From positions 620,001-684,000 of the forward strand of contig NZ_JAJIWO010000001.1 of NCBI RefSeq assembly GCF_020880695.1: a stretch of DNA of 64,000 nucleotides, read 5' to 3'. This document shows, one piece after another, positions 62,284 through 64,000 of the stretch. The translations under genes were made by a program, and so were the position numbers. Origin of the DNA: Mucilaginibacter sp. UR6-11. GTDB lineage: Bacteria > Bacteroidota > Bacteroidia > Sphingobacteriales > Sphingobacteriaceae. Every line of letters begins with the position of its first letter. The stretch's first letter is position 1. A model generated the notes under the pieces. The model was not told where the DNA came from. It ran no database searches and was given only the letters and a program-made list of their open reading frames with translations.

Positions 62284-63966
62284 ATGGATAAGCTTTTACT
62301 AAAACTGGTTGGGCTGTTAAACCCGCTGCTCGAGAAAACCGGTGTTGATGTTATGCAACTGCATGAAATTTTACGCATAAAGTTGCTGATAGATAACCGC
62401 AGGCCCAAGGCCGTATTTACCAGCCGCAAGGCTAAATCAGGTAAGGTGCAAAGTTCATTCCTGGCAAATTTCCTGATCGTTGTTATGGGATGCGTTATGG
62501 GCGCTTTGTTGTTTATTTCAAACAAGCCGCTGGTTGGGCAAACGCTCTACTTTTCTATTTTTATGGTGATGATGGCGTTAACGCTCATATCAGACTTTAC
62601 CAGCGTTTTAATTGATACCCGCGACCAGTTTATCATCGCCCCGCGACCGGTTAACGACCGTACAGTAGCCATGGCCCGCTTTTTACATATTACACTTTAC
62701 ATAACCCGGATAGCGCTGTACCAGGGTTTACCCGGCATATTATTAATTGCCTTTATTGATGGCCTGCCTGCCATACCGTTATTTTTTCTTCAGGTTATTG
62801 AGGCTACTTTATTAAGTGTATTATTGGTTAACCTGGTTTATTTTATCCTGATAAAACTGGTGAGCCCGCAAAAATTTAAGGACATCATCAATTACATACA
62901 AATAACTTTCTCTATAACCATATTTGCTATTTACTACCTGGTACCCAGGCTAATCAATATATCTACCATTAAAAATGTTGATGTGCTAAGCCATAAATGG
63001 ACCTGCCTGCTGCCACCTGTTTGGATAGCCAGTTTAAATGAAGCTATATTTCATGCCGGCCGCATTAACTTTACGGTTATTGCATTGGCCGTTATTGGTT
63101 TGATCTTCCCTATCACCGGTATCTGGTTCGTGGCAAAAGTGCTGGCACCCGGCTTTAACCGAAAACTGGCTATTGTAAGTACGGCCGATGGTGACAGCGG
63201 CGTCACCAACAAAACCTATAAAACTGATTTCAGGGATAAACTGGCCAACCTGGTTGCGCCGGATGCCATTGAAAATGCGGGCTTTAAAATAACCTGGAAA
63301 CTGGCGGCCCGCACACGCGAGTTTAAAATGAAGGTTTTCCCGGCCTTTGCTTATGTGCCTATTTATTTTTTATACTTCGCATTTAACGGAAAGGGAGAAA
63401 CTATTGCTGATAAATATGAACGGATGCAGCATAATACCACCTATATCTTCCTGATCTATCTGACTACGTTTGTACTGTCGTCTATTTTGCAAAATGTATC
63501 ACAGTCTGCTAAATATAAATCTGCATGGGTTTATTATACACTGCCGATTGATCAGCCCGGTAAAATATTAGCCGGTATGTATAAAGCCATTATAGTGATC
63601 TACTTTTTACCTTATTGCCTGATTATAAGTATGGCAATGCTGTTTATATGGGGGCCGTCAACCATTAATGATGTTATACTGGCGTTTACCGTGAGCACTA
63701 TTTATGGTATGCTGATGGCGCTCTTTATGGTAAAGGGCCTGCCTTTTTCAAAACCGATAATGGTAAAAGCCGGTGGCGGCAAAATGATCATATCTTTTGT
63801 GATACTGGGACTTGTTGCCGCTTTAGGTTTTGGGCACGTATTTATCGCGAAATGGGAGAATGTGGTATGGCTGCTAATTATACCTATGTTATTGATTAAC
63901 TGGATAATGTTTAACCAGTATAAAAAGCAAACCTGGGATGCTATTGAACTGGCGGATGTAGATTAA
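62284..63966 (+). CDS. Multi-pass membrane protein, probable ABC permease partner
   Basis: A 560-aa protein with about a dozen hydrophobic segments (for example NFLIVVMGCVMGALLFI, VNLVYFILIKLV and IYGMLMALFMV), in two blocks with a long soluble middle (about residues 300-350). I do not recognise a named family. It directly follows the ABC ATPase gene (5 bases), so it is probably its membrane partner, a large single-subunit exporter permease. Cargo and direction are unknown. Confidence 0.7.
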   Translation: MDKLLLKLVGLLNPLLEKTGVDVMQLHEILRIKLLIDNRRPKAVFTSRKAKSGKVQSSFLANFLIVVMGCVMGALLFISNKPLVGQTLYFSIFMVMMALTLISDFTSVLIDTRDQFIIAPRPVNDRTVAMARFLHITLYITRIALYQGLPGILLIAFIDGLPAIPLFFLQVIEATLLSVLLVNLVYFILIKLVSPQKFKDIINYIQITFSITIFAIYYLVPRLINISTIKNVDVLSHKWTCLLPPVWIASLNEAIFHAGRINFTVIALAVIGLIFPITGIWFVAKVLAPGFNRKLAIVSTADGDSGVTNKTYKTDFRDKLANLVAPDAIENAGFKITWKLAARTREFKMKVFPAFAYVPIYFLYFAFNGKGETIADKYERMQHNTTYIFLIYLTTFVLSSILQNVSQSAKYKSAWVYYTLPIDQPGKILAGMYKAIIVIYFLPYCLIISMAMLFIWGPSTINDVILAFTVSTIYGMLMALFMVKGLPFSKPIMVKAGGGKMIISFVILGLVAALGFGHVFIAKWENVVWLLIIPMLLINWIMFNQYKKQTWDAIELADVD

Positions 63967-63975
63967 CCGCAGCTG

Positions 63976-64000
63976 TCATTTCGGGCAGTAGTGAGAAATC
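63976..64000. repeat. Start of a dispersed repeat (cut by window end)
   Basis: CTGTCATTTCGGGCAGTAG then TGAGAAATC resembles the CTGTCATT...GAGAAATC repeats I recall from Bacteroidota. It shares CTGTCATT with 40996-41020 on the other strand. Confidence 0.5.

Noticed and set aside
1..64000. tRNA, rRNA and riboswitch search by eye of the gaps
   Set aside because: No cloverleaf or known riboswitch core was seen; most gaps are below 200 bases or filled by repeats.

Overview
The window looks like a chromosomal segment of a Gram-negative Bacteroidota, most likely Sphingobacteriaceae (Mucilaginibacter/Pedobacter type). The grounds are TAnnTTTG promoter boxes in front of many genes, few Shine-Dalgarno sequences, type IX secretion genes (PorT and a C-terminal sorting domain), the conserved order alpha/beta hydrolase - CBS - nadK - DUF6089 - uppS - bamA - ompH - ompH - murI, and menaquinone-type respiration. 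There are no rRNA or tRNA genes, insertion sequences, phage genes or CRISPR arrays that I can see. The content is mostly core chromosome with scattered short intergenic repeats.

Layout. 1-5.9 kb: the end of lon, an LpxR-like lipid A deacylase, arfB, cmk, dCMP deaminase, a FucP-like sugar transporter and a LysE exporter. 6-12.3 kb: an FtsX/MacB permease, a PurF-like amidotransferase, a small unknown protein and amt. 12.4-20.3 kb: nuoHIJKLMN, the membrane arm of complex I plus the NuoI ferredoxin-like subunit, without nuoA-G. 20.5-29.5 kb: the envelope cluster (murI, two Skp/OmpH chaperones, bamA, uppS, DUF6089, nadK, CBS protein, hydrolase). 29.6-34.7 kb: yqeY, an SDR, porT-ubiE, a GNAT-MarR-GNAT operon and a VOC protein behind a perfect 34-bp palindrome. 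34.9-40.9 kb: engB, a UbiA-like prenyltransferase, a Crp/Fnr regulator, an SDR-type epimerase, a repeat-rich gap, an M3 peptidase and a membrane-anchored unknown. 41-47.4 kb: two PAP2 phosphatases, an APC permease, SemiSWEET, kup and a miniature protein that is almost only a T9SS sorting domain. 47.5-54 kb: FAH hydrolase, M23 peptidase, bcp, then an ECF sigma / repeat-bearing membrane protein / Spy-like protein operon and a class-III aminotransferase. 54.2-59.7 kb: two GT4 glycosyltransferases (one with a C-terminal helical domain), a small unknown and a GH130 enzyme. 59.8-64 kb: DUF58, trxA and an ABC ATPase-membrane protein pair.

How they work together. NuoH-N, UbiE/MenG and the UbiA-like enzyme fit a menaquinone respiratory chain. 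BamA, the Skp-like chaperones, UppS, MurI, LpxR, M23 and PorT build and remodel the envelope. The ECF trio looks like an envelope-stress sensing unit. The GT4-GT4-GH130 group is the best candidate for a little-described system: its products lack obvious signal peptides, so it may make and turn over a cytoplasmic mannose-containing glycan. The most striking non-coding signals are the 34-bp palindrome at 34723-34756, a likely MarR operator at 34028-34039, a GGAACAC motif cluster at 38145-38229 and several foldable intergenic repeat families.
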